Of a stretch of 64,000 bases of DNA, positions 1 through 11,503 are shown one piece after another. Below the pieces are notes generated by a model, which searched no databases, had not been told where the DNA came from, and saw only the letters and a program-made list of their open reading frames with translations. This stretch comes from Amycolatopsis sp. FDAARGOS 1241 (lineage in GTDB: Bacteria; Actinomycetota; Actinomycetes; Mycobacteriales; Pseudonocardiaceae), in contig NZ_CP069526.1 in the NCBI RefSeq assembly GCF_016889705.1, positions 6,324,001 through 6,388,000 of the forward strand, given 5' to 3'. Both the position numbers and the translations under genes were made by a program. Within the stretch, counting starts at the first letter, position 1. The number at the start of each line of letters is the position of its first letter.

Positions 1-108
1 AACCAGGTCTTCGGCTACAACCTCTTCGTGATCAGCGCACTGCTGGGCCCGCGGCTGCTCTTCGTCGTCTTCCGGCGGACCGCACGACGGTCACGATCGC
101 GCCGATGA
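1..108 (+). CDS. C-terminal end of a membrane protein (cut by window edge)
   Basis: An open frame runs in from the left edge and stops with TGA at 106-108. It encodes about 35 residues: a hydrophobic stretch (FVISALLGPRLLFVVF) followed by an arginine-rich tail, which looks like the last membrane helix and cytoplasmic end of a transporter. Almost every codon ends in G or C, as in real genes here. It overlaps the 3' end of the convergent signal peptidase gene by about 77 bases, and in that overlap this frame has the more gene-like codon use. The family cannot be told from this fragment. Confidence 0.4.
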   Translation, partial: NQVFGYNLFVISALLGPRLLFVVFRRTARRSRSRR

Positions 109-820
109 ACCCGAGCAGGAACAACGCAGCACCGCCTGCGGCCAGGTAGCGGCCGTTCGGCAGTCCGGTGTCCTCTGTGGATTCTCCGGGCAGCCCCGTG
201 TCGGTGAACGCCGTCGTGGGTTGGACGGGCTCAGACGAGAAGAGGGTACCTTTCGCCACGACCACACCGTCCACCTTGGACAACGGGATGGCGCCACCGC
301 CGGGCGAGTCGGCGTAGAAGCGGGAGTCGTTCGAGACGGCGCGGGTGTCGCCCGCCACGAAGATCGAACCCGGCGGAACCCGGGCGCTGAACTCCACCGC
401 GGCGCCGGCCGCCGCGGACTCCTTCGGATCGAGGTAGGGCTCGGTGACAGCCTTGCCGTCCACCTCCAGCCGGTCGTCGGGGCCGCAGCAGGACAACCGG
501 TCGCCACCGACCCCGATCACGCGCTTGAGCAGACGCGCACCTTGGGGCATGCCGGGCAACGCGTCGGCCTGGAACACAACCAGGTCGCCGCGGTGGATCT
601 CGCTTCTCGCGGCCCAGTCGAAAACCACGGAGTCGCCGGACCGGATCGTGGTGCCCATGGAGGCTCCGTGCACGGTCACCATGCCGTACCCGAGGACCTT
701 GGCCACCCCGGTCGCCGCGAGCGCGGCACCGGCCACGACGAACACCACGAAAAGCGCCAGGAGCGGCGAAAACCGCCGCTTGCGAGGCTGCGCCGCGGGG
801 GGCGCCGGGAAGTCGGTCAC
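32..820 (-). CDS. lepB: Signal peptidase I
   Basis: Membrane-bound serine protease that removes signal peptides from exported proteins. The 262-residue product has an N-terminal membrane helix (about residues 18-45). The catalytic serine is in GASMGTT (Ser54) and the general-base lysine in LLKRVIGVGGD (Lys99). The conserved box GDTRAVSNDSRFYADS lies further on. A second hydrophobic segment (about 225-248) precedes an arginine-rich tail, so the C-terminus is probably also anchored. The start is GTG at 820. The last 25 or so codons have poor third-position GC and overlap the convergent partial gene, so the true C-terminus may have been lengthened by loss of an earlier stop. Confidence 0.85.
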   Translation of the reverse strand: MTDFPAPPAAQPRKRRFSPLLALFVVFVVAGAALAATGVAKVLGYGMVTVHGASMGTTIRSGDSVVFDWAARSEIHRGDLVVFQADALPGMPQGARLLKRVIGVGGDRLSCCGPDDRLEVDGKAVTEPYLDPKESAAAGAAVEFSARVPPGSIFVAGDTRAVSNDSRFYADSPGGGAIPLSKVDGVVVAKGTLFSSEPVQPTTAFTDTGLPGESTEDTGLPNGRYLAAGGAALFLLGFIGAIVTVVRSAGRRRRAAAGPAVR

Positions 821-849
821 GCTCGTCTATCGGGCCGGCCCCTGCGGCG

Positions 850-1185
850 TTACCCCCCGCGCGGCGCGTACATGATGACGGCGACGCCGACCAGGCACAG
901 CAGCGCTCCGATCACGTCGAAGCGGTCGGGCCGGTAGCCGTCGGCGACCATCCCCCAGGCCAGCGACCCGGCGACGAAGACCCCGCCGTACGCGGCGAGG
1001 ATGCGGCCGAAGTGGGCGTCGGGCTGGAGCGTGGCGACGAACCCGTAGAGCCCGAGCGCGACGAGCCCGCCGCCGATCCACGCCCAGCCGCGGTGCTCGC
1101 GCACGCCCTGCCACACGAGCCACGCGCCGCCGATCTCCAGCACCGCGGCCGCGATGAACAGCAGGATCGACCGCAGGACGGTCAC
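850..1185 (-). CDS. UPF0060 (YnfA-type) small membrane protein
   Basis: The 111-residue product has four hydrophobic segments and the YnfA-family hallmarks: [10 protein letters not shown] in the first helix, then AAYGGVFV and [12 protein letters not shown] before the last helix. YnfA proteins resemble small multidrug-resistance transporters in fold; their physiological substrate is not settled. The start is GTG at 1185, overlapping the stop of the upstream DUF4190-like gene by 4 bases (GTGA), so the two are probably translationally coupled. The family assignment is firm, the transport role is not. Confidence 0.85.
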   Translation of the reverse strand: MTVLRSILLFIAAAVLEIGGAWLVWQGVREHRGWAWIGGGLVALGLYGFVATLQPDAHFGRILAAYGGVFVAGSLAWGMVADGYRPDRFDVIGALLCLVGVAVIMYAPRGG

Positions 1186-1595
1186 GAGCCGGTGCCGAGA
1201 TCGCTGTAGCCGATCGGGCTGGTCGAAACGCGCAGCGGTGTCCACGCGGGACTGATCGCGAACGCGACCGCGCCGACGAGTGCGATCAAGCACGTGAGCG
1301 CGCCGTGCAGCGTACCCCCGCGCGCGAGGCCACCGGTGCGTTCGCGCGCTCCCCCGGCGAGGCCCAGCACGATCGCCAGCACCCCGGCCAGCAGCGCGAT
1401 GAAGAACAACGCCCCCAGCGCGAGCACGAACACCTGCGCCACGATCGAGTACCCGGGCACCGCCGGCACCCGCGGCCGCACCACCAGCCACGCGATCCAC
1501 GTCGACACCACGAGCACGAAGCTCACGGCCGCGATCGCGATCGCGGCGATCGCCAGGCCACGCCGGGGTCTTCCCTCGTTGTCCGGTTCGGTCAT
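1182..1595 (-). CDS. DUF4190-like small membrane protein
   Basis: The 137-residue product has a short charged N-terminus ([12 protein letters not shown]) and three hydrophobic helices, the layout of actinobacterial DUF4190-type proteins, whose function is unknown. A charged ARERTGG loop follows the second helix. It is the first gene of a two-gene unit with the YnfA-type gene. The ATG start is preceded by a TATGAC hexamer 6 bases upstream and no clear Shine-Dalgarno sequence, so the message may be leaderless. Confidence 0.6.
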   Translation of the reverse strand: MTEPDNEGRPRRGLAIAAIAIAAVSFVLVVSTWIAWLVVRPRVPAVPGYSIVAQVFVLALGALFFIALLAGVLAIVLGLAGGARERTGGLARGGTLHGALTCLIALVGAVAFAISPAWTPLRVSTSPIGYSDLGTGS

Positions 1596-1654
1596 GCCCC
1601 AGTCATAGCACCCGCGCCCGGTTTTCGTCGGACCTTCGCAAGTCGTTCACCGCC

Positions 1655-3118
1655 ATGGATCTTGATGCCATCGCGAACAAACTCGCGACCGCGCTGTGCC
1701 GCGAGTGCGCGCAGCCGGCGGCGTACTGGCCCTCGACGCCTGGCTGGGCCCCGGGGTCGATGTCGGTGCCGCGGGCATGCGCGCCCTCCACGACACCCGG
1801 CCCGGCACGTACGAAGTGCGGCTGCAGGCTGACCGCAGTTACCCCTTCGCGCCCGGCGGTGGGCTCTGGCCGATCGCCGACGGCCGGCTCTTGTTCGACG
1901 AGGACTTCCGCTACCCGGCGCAGCCTCCGGTGCGCCGACGAATCCGGCCGTGCTCGCGGAGATCACGGCGCGGTGTGAGGAGTTCGCCGCGCATTGCATG
2001 CGGATCAAGGGCAGGCGCCACCCTGGCCTGCCGGGCAGACCGAGGCGGACCTCGCGGCAGCCGAAGGCCTCCTCGGTGCCCGGCTGCGGAAAACCGGCGT
2101 GCGCTCTACGTCATGGCCGACGGTGATCCCGGGAGACCGGGCCGCTGGGGCCCCGCTCGGTCAATCCGCTGGACCAGGTGGTCGCCGACCACACCGGCGG
2201 ACCGCCGGGCGCGTACGGCTGCGATGACAGCGTGCCCGATACCGGTGTCGTGTTCGAGCCGCCGCCGTTCGGGCTCGTGAAACCCTTGTCGCGCAACGAC
2301 TGGTGGCTCCCGTTCGGCAGCGACCGCGAAGCGAACTCCCTGTGCGCCGACCTCGATCCGGGCCCCGGGCGGACGCGCCGGCCGGATCCCCGAGTACGGG
2401 CGGGACGTCGAGGGGCTGCGCTACGTCGCGCCGTCGGTCACGGCCATGCTCCGCGAGGTCGTCGAGGCACTGCGCGCCGGCAAACGCGCGCAACCGCGCC
2501 GGCGGGGCTTACCTGCGGACCGGGGTCGCTTGGCGGACCACCGGGTTCCGCAGCCACAGCGAAGTGGTGACTGGCCCGGCGTCGGCAGCGGCCGAGATCG
2601 CCGACCGTCCGCTCGGGCAGGAGCTGTCCCTCAAACGACCCCGGCACCGTGAGCCTCAGCGTGATCGAGGGCTTCCCCGCGCTGCGCAGGCTGGTGGTGA
2701 ACCACGCCGTGCGGATCACCGGCGGCTTCGATCACCTGCCGGCGATCGAGGCAGTGAAGGCGCGCGCGGGTGAAGTCGACCCGCCACCTTCGCCGGGAAG
2801 CGTTGTGGAGTCTCGAACCCGCCGGGCTCACGCGCGGTGGCGGCGCAGCAGTTCGCCGCTCTGCCGAACCCCACGCGGCACGATATCGCCGAGGTCGAGG
2901 TGCTGGACTCGGAGCGAATCGCCGAGCTGCCTTACCTGCGAGTGCTCAGCCTGCCCCGCGCTCAGATCAGCCACGGCGCGCGGCCGACATCGGCTCCCCC
3001 GCTTGGCAGCTGTGCAGGTCCCCTCCGGACACCGGTGGCCACGGCTGCCGGGCGCTGGAGCCGGTTGGCCGCCGAACGCGAAGCGCGCCGGTACGCCGAA
3101 TCACCCGGGACCGTATAG
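1655..3118 (+). pseudogene. Decayed SMI1/KNR4 (SUKH) family protein gene
   Basis: No single frame is open, but coding-like segments follow one another on the plus strand with frame changes between them. In order: MDLDAIANKLATAL; LDAWLGPGVDVGAAGMRAL; NPAVLAEITARCEEFAAH; EADLAAAEGLLGARL; NPLDQVVADHTGGPPGAYG; DWWLPFGSDREANSL followed by CADLDPGPG; then PEYGRDVEGLRYVAPSV. The last three are typical of SMI1/KNR4 (SUKH) domains, many of which are immunity proteins against contact-dependent or polymorphic toxins. A leucine-rich-like tail follows (LSVIEGFPALRRLVV; IAELPYLRVLSLPRA), ending near the TAG at 3116-3118. At least six frameshifts are needed. Neighbouring genes are intact, which favours genuine decay over general sequencing error. 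Confidence 0.7.
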
Positions 3119-3143
3119 GGCGTTATACGACTCCCGGTGCAGA

Positions 3144-3176
3144 ACCGGCCACCCCGCGCGGTGCGGAGTGGCCGGT
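3144..3176 (-). terminator. Terminator after the suf operon
   Basis: Perfect 9-bp inverted repeat ACCGGCCAC (3144-3152) / GTGGCCGGT (3168-3176) with a 15-base loop. It begins 13 bases beyond the stop of sufT in the direction of suf transcription. There is no long U tract, as is usual in high-GC actinobacteria. Confidence 0.6.
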
Positions 3177-3188
3177 CCTCGGAAAGAC

Positions 3189-3607
3189 TCAAACGGTGAA
3201 CCCGAGCGCCCGGAGCTGCTCGCGCCCGTCCTCGGTGATCTTCTCCGGGCCCCACGGCGGCATCCAGACCCAGTTGATCCGGAAGTCGCTCACGAGGCCA
3301 CCCGACTTCAGCGCCGCCGAGGTCTGGTCCTCGATCACGTCGGTGAGCGGGCAAGCCGCCGAGGTGAGCGTCATGTCCAGCGTGGCGGAGTTGTCGGTCT
3401 CCACGCGGATGTCGTACACCAGGCCGAGGTCGACGACGTTGATCCCGAGCTCCGGGTCGACGACGTCGCGCATCGCCTCTTCGATGTCCTCGATCTTGGC
3501 GATGTCGGCGGGCACCGCCGGCGCGGCCTGCTCGGGCAGGTCGGCGGCGGTGCGCCCTTCGCGGTGCTCGGGGGTCGCGGCGGTGTCCGGCGCCGCGGTC
3601 TCTTCGC

Positions 3608-3611
<4 letters not shown>
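3189..3611 (-). CDS. sufT: SufT-like Fe-S assembly factor (MIP18/DUF59 family)
   Basis: Last gene of the suf operon. The 140-residue product has a disordered Ala/Glu/Pro-rich N-terminus (about 1-45) and a C-terminal MIP18/DUF59 domain (about 46-140). The domain contains DPELGINVVDLGLVYDI and the single conserved cysteine in TSAACPLTDVIEDQ. SufT-type proteins help mature Fe-S proteins, probably as carriers or targeting factors. The ATG start overlaps the sufU stop (ATGA), so it is translated with the operon. The family and context are clear; the exact step is inferred from homologues. Confidence 0.9.
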
Positions 3612-6184
<2,573 letters not shown>

Positions 6185-6262
6185 TCTCAGTTTCCTAAGG
6201 TCTTATGCGGACGGACGACGGGGCTCTGTCGATTCGCTCTCGGCGGGAAAGAGTGCCTCGAG

Positions 6263-7435
6263 CTAGGCGCCCACGGCTTCGAGCTCGGCTTCGATCGCCG
6301 CCTCCAGACGCTCACGCACCTCGGGCACGTCGATCTTGACCAGGATCTCGTGGAAGAACCCGCGCACGACCAACCGGCGCGCGGCATCCTCGGCGATCCC
6401 GCGCGACTGCAGGTAGAACAACTGCTCGTCGTCGAACCTTCCCGTCGCGCTCGCGTGGCCGGCGCCTTCGATCTCACCGGTCTCGATTTCGAGGTTCGGC
6501 ACCGAGTCCGCTCGCGCACCCGGCGTGAGCACCAGGTTCCGGTTGAGCTCGTAGGTGTCGGTGGCCTCGGCGGCCGCCCGGATCAGCACGTCGCCGATCC
6601 ACACGCTGTGCGCATCGCCACCCTGCAGCGCGCCCTTGTACATCACGCGCGACTTGCAGTGGGGCACCGCGTGGTCCACGAACAGCCGGTGCTCCTGGTG
6701 CTGGCCGGCGTCGGAGAAGTAGACGCCCAGCATCTCCACGTCACCGCCGCGCTCGGCGAAGGCCGCCGTCGGCGAGATGCGGACCAGGTCACCGCCCAGG
6801 GTGATCACGATGTGCTTGAGCGCGGCGTCGCGGCCGAGCTTGAGGTGCTGTTCGGAGACGTGCACCGCGTCGTCGGCCCAGTCCTGGACGCTCACCACGG
6901 TGAGCTTCGCCGAATCGCCGACGACGAACTCGATGTTGTCGGCGTAGGTGCCCGAGCCGACGTGGTCGAGCACGACCACGGCCTGCGCGAACGCCTCGAC
7001 GCGGACCTGCAGGTGCCCATACGCGACCTCGCCCTCGCCGGGGCCGTGGATCCGCAGCACCGACGGCTTCGACGCGGCGGTCTCCTTCGCCACGGTCACG
7101 ACGGTGGCCTGCTTGAAGGACGAGTACGCCTGCGCCGCGATCCGGTCACCCGGCACGCCGGCCTCGCCGAGGCGGGCGTCGTCGCGGTCGACGGTCTCGA
7201 TCTTCAGCTCGGGCGCCGCGTCGGTCTCCAGCGTGATCTCGCCGGTGGCGACCGCGCTGCCGTCGTGCAGGCCGCGCAGCCGCTTCATCGGCGTGAACCG
7301 CCAGTTCTCCTCACGGCCGCCGGGGACCTCGAAGGCCTCGACGTCGTAGGAGGTGAAGCGCTCCGCGCGGGAGGCGGCCGGGATGACCGCTCCCTCGCGA
7401 AGTGCCTCGGAAACGTTGTTCTCGGTAACCGACAT
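6263..7435 (-). CDS. sufD: Fe-S assembly protein SufD
   Basis: Scaffold subunit that pairs with SufB. The 390-residue product has the right-handed beta-helix repeats and C-terminal helical region of SufD, including the motif DDEQLFYLQSRGI near the end, shared with SufB. It starts 2 bases after the sufB stop, so translation is probably coupled. N-terminal residues such as REENWRFTPMKRL are typical of actinobacterial SufD. Confidence 0.95.
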   Translation of the reverse strand: MSVTENNVSEALREGAVIPAASRAERFTSYDVEAFEVPGGREENWRFTPMKRLRGLHDGSAVATGEITLETDAAPELKIETVDRDDARLGEAGVPGDRIAAQAYSSFKQATVVTVAKETAASKPSVLRIHGPGEGEVAYGHLQVRVEAFAQAVVVLDHVGSGTYADNIEFVVGDSAKLTVVSVQDWADDAVHVSEQHLKLGRDAALKHIVITLGGDLVRISPTAAFAERGGDVEMLGVYFSDAGQHQEHRLFVDHAVPHCKSRVMYKGALQGGDAHSVWIGDVLIRAAAEATDTYELNRNLVLTPGARADSVPNLEIETGEIEGAGHASATGRFDDEQLFYLQSRGIAEDAARRLVVRGFFHEILVKIDVPEVRERLEAAIEAELEAVGA

Positions 7436-7437
7436 GA

Positions 7438-8886
7438 CTAGCCGACGGACCCTTCCATCTGGAGCTCGATCAGGCGGTTCAGCTCGAGCGCGTACTCCAT
7501 CGGCAGCTCACGCGCGATGGGCTCGACGAACCCGCGCACGATCATCGCCATCGCCTCGGCCTCGTCGAGACCGCGCGACATCAGGTAGAACAGCTGCTCT
7601 TCGCTGACCTTCGACACGGTGGCCTCGTGGCCCATGGACACCTCGTCGTTGCGGATGTCCACGTAGGGGTAGGTGTCCGAGCGCGAGATCGTGTCGACCA
7701 GCAACGCGTCGCAGACCACGCTGGAGCGCGAGTGGTGCGCCCGCTTCGCGACCTTCACGAGGCCGCGGTAGGAGGTGCGGCCACCGCCGCGCGCCACCGA
7801 CTTCGACACGATCGTCGAGGACGTGTGCGGCGCGAGGTGCTCCATCTTGGCGCCCGCGTCCTGGTGCTGGCCCTCGCCCGCGAACGCGACCGAGAGGACC
7901 TCGCCCTTGGCGTGCTCACCCATGAGGAACACCGACGGGTACTTCATGGTGACCTTGGAGCCGATGTTGCCGTCGATCCACTCCATGGTCGCGCCCTCTT
8001 CGCACTTGGCGCGCTTGGTGACCAGGTTGTAGACGTTGTTCGACCAGTTCTGGATCGTCGTGTAGCGGCAGCGGCCGCCCTTCTTCACGATGATCTCCAC
8101 GACCGCGGAGTGCAGCGAGTCGGACTGGTAGATCGGCGCAGTGCAGCCCTCGACGTAGTGCACGTAGGCGTCTTCGTCGACGATGATCAGGGTCCGCTCG
8201 AACTGGCCCATGTTCTCGGTGTTGATCCGGAAGTAGGCCTGCAGCGGGATGTCCACCTTGACGCCCTTGGGCACGTAGATGAACGAGCCGCCCGACCACA
8301 CCGCGGTGTTCAGCGCGGAGAACTTGTTGTCCCCGGCCGGGATCACGGAGCCGAAGTACTCCCGGAAGATCTCCGGGTGCTCCTTGAGCGCGGTGTCGGT
8401 GTCCAGGAACAGGACGCCCTGCGCCTCCAGGTCCTCGCGGATCTGGTGGTACACGACCTCGGACTCGTACTGCGCGGCGACGCCGGCGACGAGGCGCTGC
8501 TTCTCCGCCTCGGGGATGCCCAGCTTGTCGTAGGTGTTCTTGATGTCCTCGGGCAGGTCGTCCCAGCTCGCCGCCTGCTGCTCCGTGGAGCGCACGAAGT
8601 ACTTGATGTTGTCGAAGTCGATCCCGGAGAGGTCGGCCCCCCAGTTCGGCATCGGCTTCAGCTCGAAGAGCCTGAGCGCCTTCAAGCGGGCTTCGCGCAT
8701 CCACTCCGGCTCGGACTTCTTCGCGGAGATGTCGCTGACGACATCCGCGTTGAGCCCGCGACGGGCGCTGGCGCCCGCCTCGTCGGAGTCGGCCCAGCCG
8801 AACGCGTACTTGCCAAGGGACTCGATGGTCTCTTCCTGGCTCAGTGGCGCGGTGGTGGGAGTGCGCTGCTCGGCAGCGGCAGTCAT
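7438..8886 (-). CDS. sufB: Fe-S assembly protein SufB
   Basis: Main scaffold on which clusters are built, in a SufBC2D complex. The 482-residue length fits the family. Conserved blocks include [32 protein letters not shown] (with the cysteine important for assembly), [16 protein letters not shown] and [17 protein letters not shown]. There is no sign of the intein found in mycobacterial SufB. The ATG at 8886 was chosen because it overlaps the sufR stop (ATGA) and the conserved region begins soon after; the upstream extension reads into sufR in another frame. Confidence 0.96.
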   Translation of the reverse strand: MTAAAEQRTPTTAPLSQEETIESLGKYAFGWADSDEAGASARRGLNADVVSDISAKKSEPEWMREARLKALRLFELKPMPNWGADLSGIDFDNIKYFVRSTEQQAASWDDLPEDIKNTYDKLGIPEAEKQRLVAGVAAQYESEVVYHQIREDLEAQGVLFLDTDTALKEHPEIFREYFGSVIPAGDNKFSALNTAVWSGGSFIYVPKGVKVDIPLQAYFRINTENMGQFERTLIIVDEDAYVHYVEGCTAPIYQSDSLHSAVVEIIVKKGGRCRYTTIQNWSNNVYNLVTKRAKCEEGATMEWIDGNIGSKVTMKYPSVFLMGEHAKGEVLSVAFAGEGQHQDAGAKMEHLAPHTSSTIVSKSVARGGGRTSYRGLVKVAKRAHHSRSSVVCDALLVDTISRSDTYPYVDIRNDEVSMGHEATVSKVSEEQLFYLMSRGLDEAEAMAMIVRGFVEPIARELPMEYALELNRLIELQMEGSVG

Positions 8887-9722
8887 GCGGGTTTCCCTCC
8901 ATTCGGGATCCGTGCTGTGCGCTCCTCGAACGGCTGAGCCGGCCGGGCCGGCTCGGTCGTCGCGCGGAGCCTGGTGCTGTCCGGCTCGGGAAGGGCCGGG
9001 GTACCCGACGGTGCGACGGGTACGTGTGTGGTGCACGCGTTGTCACCGCGTGCGATCGTCGCCAGCCGCTGCACGTGGGTGCCGAGCAGGCGGGCGAACG
9101 CCTCGGTCTCGGCCTCGCACAGCTGCGGGAACTCCGCGGCGACGTGCGCGACCGGGCAGTGGTGCTGGCAGAGCTGTTCCCCTACCCCGACCTGACGGGT
9201 CGACGCAGCGTAGCCCTCCCTGGTCAGCGCCGTGGCCAGGGCCTCGGCGCGCTCCGCGGGATCACTCGAACCGGTGATGGCCGAGCGGTGCGGGCCGACC
9301 AGCCGGTCGACCCGGCTCTCCGCGAACGCGCGGACCGCGTCGGGGCCGGCGTGCTCGGCGAGGAACCGGATGGCCGACACGGCGAGGTCGTCGTAGGCGT
9401 GGCCGAACCGGGCACGGCCCGACTCGGTGAGCAGGAAGAGCTTGGCCGGGCGGCCGCGGCCGCGCGGGCCGCGCCGGGGCGCGTCGCGGGTGTCGGCCTC
9501 ACCGTCTGCCACCAACGCGTCGAGGTGCCGGCGGACAGCCGTCGGGCTGATGCCCAGCTGCTCGGCGGCCACCGCGGCGGTCATCGGGCCCTGCTCGAGC
9601 AGCAGGCGCGCCACCTCGTGGCGCGTGCGCCCCTCGGCCACGCTGACCTGCACGGGAACGCCGACGTCCGCGGCGCGCGGCGGCGCGCCGTGCTCCACTT
9701 CCGGGGTCCCGTTCTTTTTCAC
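8883..9722 (-). CDS. sufR: Fe-S-sensing repressor SufR
   Basis: First gene of the suf operon. The 279-residue product has an N-terminal winged helix-turn-helix (about 33-75: [28 protein letters not shown]) and a basic wing with [12 protein letters not shown]. Four cysteines lie in the C-terminal half at 185, 189, 202 and 230 (CQHHCP, QLCEAE), the SufR cluster-ligand pattern. SufR represses suf when it holds a [4Fe-4S] cluster and releases when the cluster is lost. The GTG at 9722 is preferred because the open frame upstream of it shows no conserved sequence. The start codon lies inside a good match to the SufR operator, indicating autoregulation. Confidence 0.92.
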   Translation of the reverse strand: MKKNGTPEVEHGAPPRAADVGVPVQVSVAEGRTRHEVARLLLEQGPMTAAVAAEQLGISPTAVRRHLDALVADGEADTRDAPRRGPRGRGRPAKLFLLTESGRARFGHAYDDLAVSAIRFLAEHAGPDAVRAFAESRVDRLVGPHRSAITGSSDPAERAEALATALTREGYAASTRQVGVGEQLCQHHCPVAHVAAEFPQLCEAETEAFARLLGTHVQRLATIARGDNACTTHVPVAPSGTPALPEPDSTRLRATTEPARPAQPFEERTARIPNGGKPA

Positions 9723-9733
9723 AACACAAGTGT
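9719..9733 (-). promoter_or_regulatory. Putative SufR operator overlapping the sufR start
   Basis: On the minus strand the sequence reads ACACTTGTGTTGTGA, exactly the form ACACT-N5-TGTGA that I recall being reported for Mycobacterium tuberculosis SufR. The last five bases include the GTG start of sufR (9722-9720). The hexamer CACACT lies 6 bases before that start and could be the -10 of a leaderless message, so bound SufR would cover both the -10 and the transcription start. The divergent mptB promoter is about 70 bases away. Confidence 0.75.
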
Positions 9734-9804
9734 GTCTTATTTCCGGCCCATGGGCAAAGGCGGGGTGTCCGGCAGTGACTCGCGTCACGGCAACGGGGAC
9801 TCGA

Positions 9805-9810
9805 TACCCT
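9805..9810 (+). promoter_or_regulatory. -10 element for leaderless mptB
   Basis: TACCCT lies 7 bases before the GTG start of mptB, with no Shine-Dalgarno sequence. The spacing puts the transcription start at the start codon. This supports GTG 9818 as the translation start. Confidence 0.5.
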
Positions 9811-9817
9811 TCGTGGC

Positions 9818-11497
9818 GTGGCAGTCGGTGAGCACCCCGTGCAGCGGGACCCGGAAGTGGGCGTACCCGGCGACACGGCGACGACCGTGGCGCCACCGTC
9901 GGCGGTGCCCTCACCCGTCCGCCCGCGCGAGCCGCAGCCGCTCGACGCCGCCGAGCACCGCGGGCTCGACGTGGTCCGCCGCTTCGGCACGGTCGGCTCG
10001 CTGTTCCTCGCGCTCGGCTCGCTCGGCGCCGGTGCCGCGCCCGTGATCAACCCGGTGCAGGACCTGCCGGTGCTGCGCCTGTTCACCCGCATGCCGACGG
10101 TGTCGCTCGCCATCGCCTTCTCCGGGATGGGCATCCTCGTGCTGAGCTGGCTCATGCTCGGCCGGTTCGCGCGGCCCGCGAGCGCGCGCCTGGCCAGCCG
10201 CGGGCAGCTCGCGCGCACGATCGCGATGTGGGTGGCACCGCTGCTGCTCATCCCGCCCCTGTTCTCCCGCGACGTGTACAGCTACCTCGCGCAGAGCGAG
10301 ATCGTGCACCGCGGCATGGACCCGTACGAGCTGGGCCCCGCCCCAGCGCTCGGCGTCGCCGACCCGCTCACCGCGGGGGTCGCCAACATCTGGCGCGAGA
10401 CCCCGGCGCCGTACGGGCCGCTGCTGCTGCGCCTCGGCGGCTGGCTCGCGCCGGTCGGCGGGAACAACATCGTGGCCGGCGTGCTGCTGCAGCGTGCGCT
10501 CGCGCTCGTCGGCGTGGTCCTCATCGTGTGGGCCGTGCCGCGGCTGGCGCGCCGCTTCGGCGTGCAGCCGGCGACGGCGCTGTGGCTGGGCGCGGCCAAC
10601 CCGCTGCTGATCTTCCACTTCATCGCCGGGGCCCACAACGACGCGCTGGCCATCGGCCTGATGGTCGCCGGCCTCGAGGTCGGCATCCGGCGCCTGCCCG
10701 TGCGCATCAAGGGCGACACCCCGCCACCGCTGGCGAAGGGCGAACTGCTGTTCATCGGGCTCGGCGTCGCCACCATCACCCTCGGGGCCGCGGTCAAGGT
10801 GCCGGCGCTGCTCGCGTTGCCGTTCTTCGCCGTGATGGTGGCGCGCCGCTGGCACGGGCGGGTCAAGGACCTCGTGTGGGCCGGCGTGCCGATGGCGCTG
10901 CTGTTCGGCGGTGTGCTCGTCGCCGTCTGCTACGGCACGGGCCTGGGCTTCGGCTGGATCGGCGCGCTCGGCACCCCGGGCCTGGTGCGCTCGTGGATCT
11001 CGCCCACCGCCGAGCTCGCGAACCTCGGCGGCGTGCTCGGGATCGCCCTGGGCCTGGGCAACCACACCGACGCGCTCGTACCCATCATCGGCGCGCTGGG
11101 CTACCTCGTGATCGCGTTCGTCACGATCAAGTTCCTGTGGGCCAGCTTCAAGTGGCGCTACCGGCCGATCATCGGCCTCGGCGTGGCGCTCGGCGCCGCG
11201 ATGATCCTCCAGATCAACCTGCAACCGTGGTACGTGCTGTGGGCGGTGATCCCGCTCGCCGCGGCGGCCGGGACGTCGCGGTTCCGCGTGGCCGCGACCG
11301 TGATCAGCGCCGGACTCCCGTTCCTGCTGCCGCCGACCGGGAGCTCCTTCGACGGCCACGCCTACATCCTCCCGTGGGCCTACGGCGCGGCCGTCGTCGT
11401 GACCCTCGGCGGGCTCGCGATCGTGCGCCGGGTCTCCCCGCTGCTGTTGTCGAGGACGTCCCCGGAACGGCCCGCCGTCACCGACGTCGTATCGTGA
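9818..11497 (+). CDS. mptB: Polyprenol-phosphomannose-dependent alpha-1,6-mannosyltransferase (MptB-like)
   Basis: Multi-membrane-span GT-C glycosyltransferase of 559 residues. After a soluble, basic N-terminus (about 1-55) there are roughly 12-13 membrane segments. The first outer loop holds the GT-C acidic motif (FSRDVYSYLAQ) followed by RGMDPYELGP, typical of MptB. In mycobacteria and corynebacteria MptB uses polyprenyl-phosphate mannose to start the alpha-1,6-mannan core of lipomannan. The gene is divergent from sufR and followed closely by an ABC exporter pair, the same order as around M. tuberculosis sufR. The function is inferred from family and synteny. Confidence 0.85.
   Translation: MAVGEHPVQRDPEVGVPGDTATTVAPPSAVPSPVRPREPQPLDAAEHRGLDVVRRFGTVGSLFLALGSLGAGAAPVINPVQDLPVLRLFTRMPTVSLAIAFSGMGILVLSWLMLGRFARPASARLASRGQLARTIAMWVAPLLLIPPLFSRDVYSYLAQSEIVHRGMDPYELGPAPALGVADPLTAGVANIWRETPAPYGPLLLRLGGWLAPVGGNNIVAGVLLQRALALVGVVLIVWAVPRLARRFGVQPATALWLGAANPLLIFHFIAGAHNDALAIGLMVAGLEVGIRRLPVRIKGDTPPPLAKGELLFIGLGVATITLGAAVKVPALLALPFFAVMVARRWHGRVKDLVWAGVPMALLFGGVLVAVCYGTGLGFGWIGALGTPGLVRSWISPTAELANLGGVLGIALGLGNHTDALVPIIGALGYLVIAFVTIKFLWASFKWRYRPIIGLGVALGAAMILQINLQPWYVLWAVIPLAAAAGTSRFRVAATVISAGLPFLLPPTGSSFDGHAYILPWAYGAAVVVTLGGLAIVRRVSPLLLSRTSPERPAVTDVVS
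11490..11495 (+). promoter_or_regulatory. Possible -10 for a leaderless ABC transporter message
   Basis: TATCGT overlaps the mptB stop and lies 8 bases before the GTG start at 11504. There is no Shine-Dalgarno sequence. It may be an internal promoter, or the ABC genes may simply be read through from mptB. Confidence 0.35.
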
Positions 11498-11503
11498 CTG
11501 GTT

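Noticed and set aside
7438..8886. An intein in sufB, as in some mycobacteria
   Set aside because: The gene has normal length (482 codons) and uninterrupted conserved blocks.
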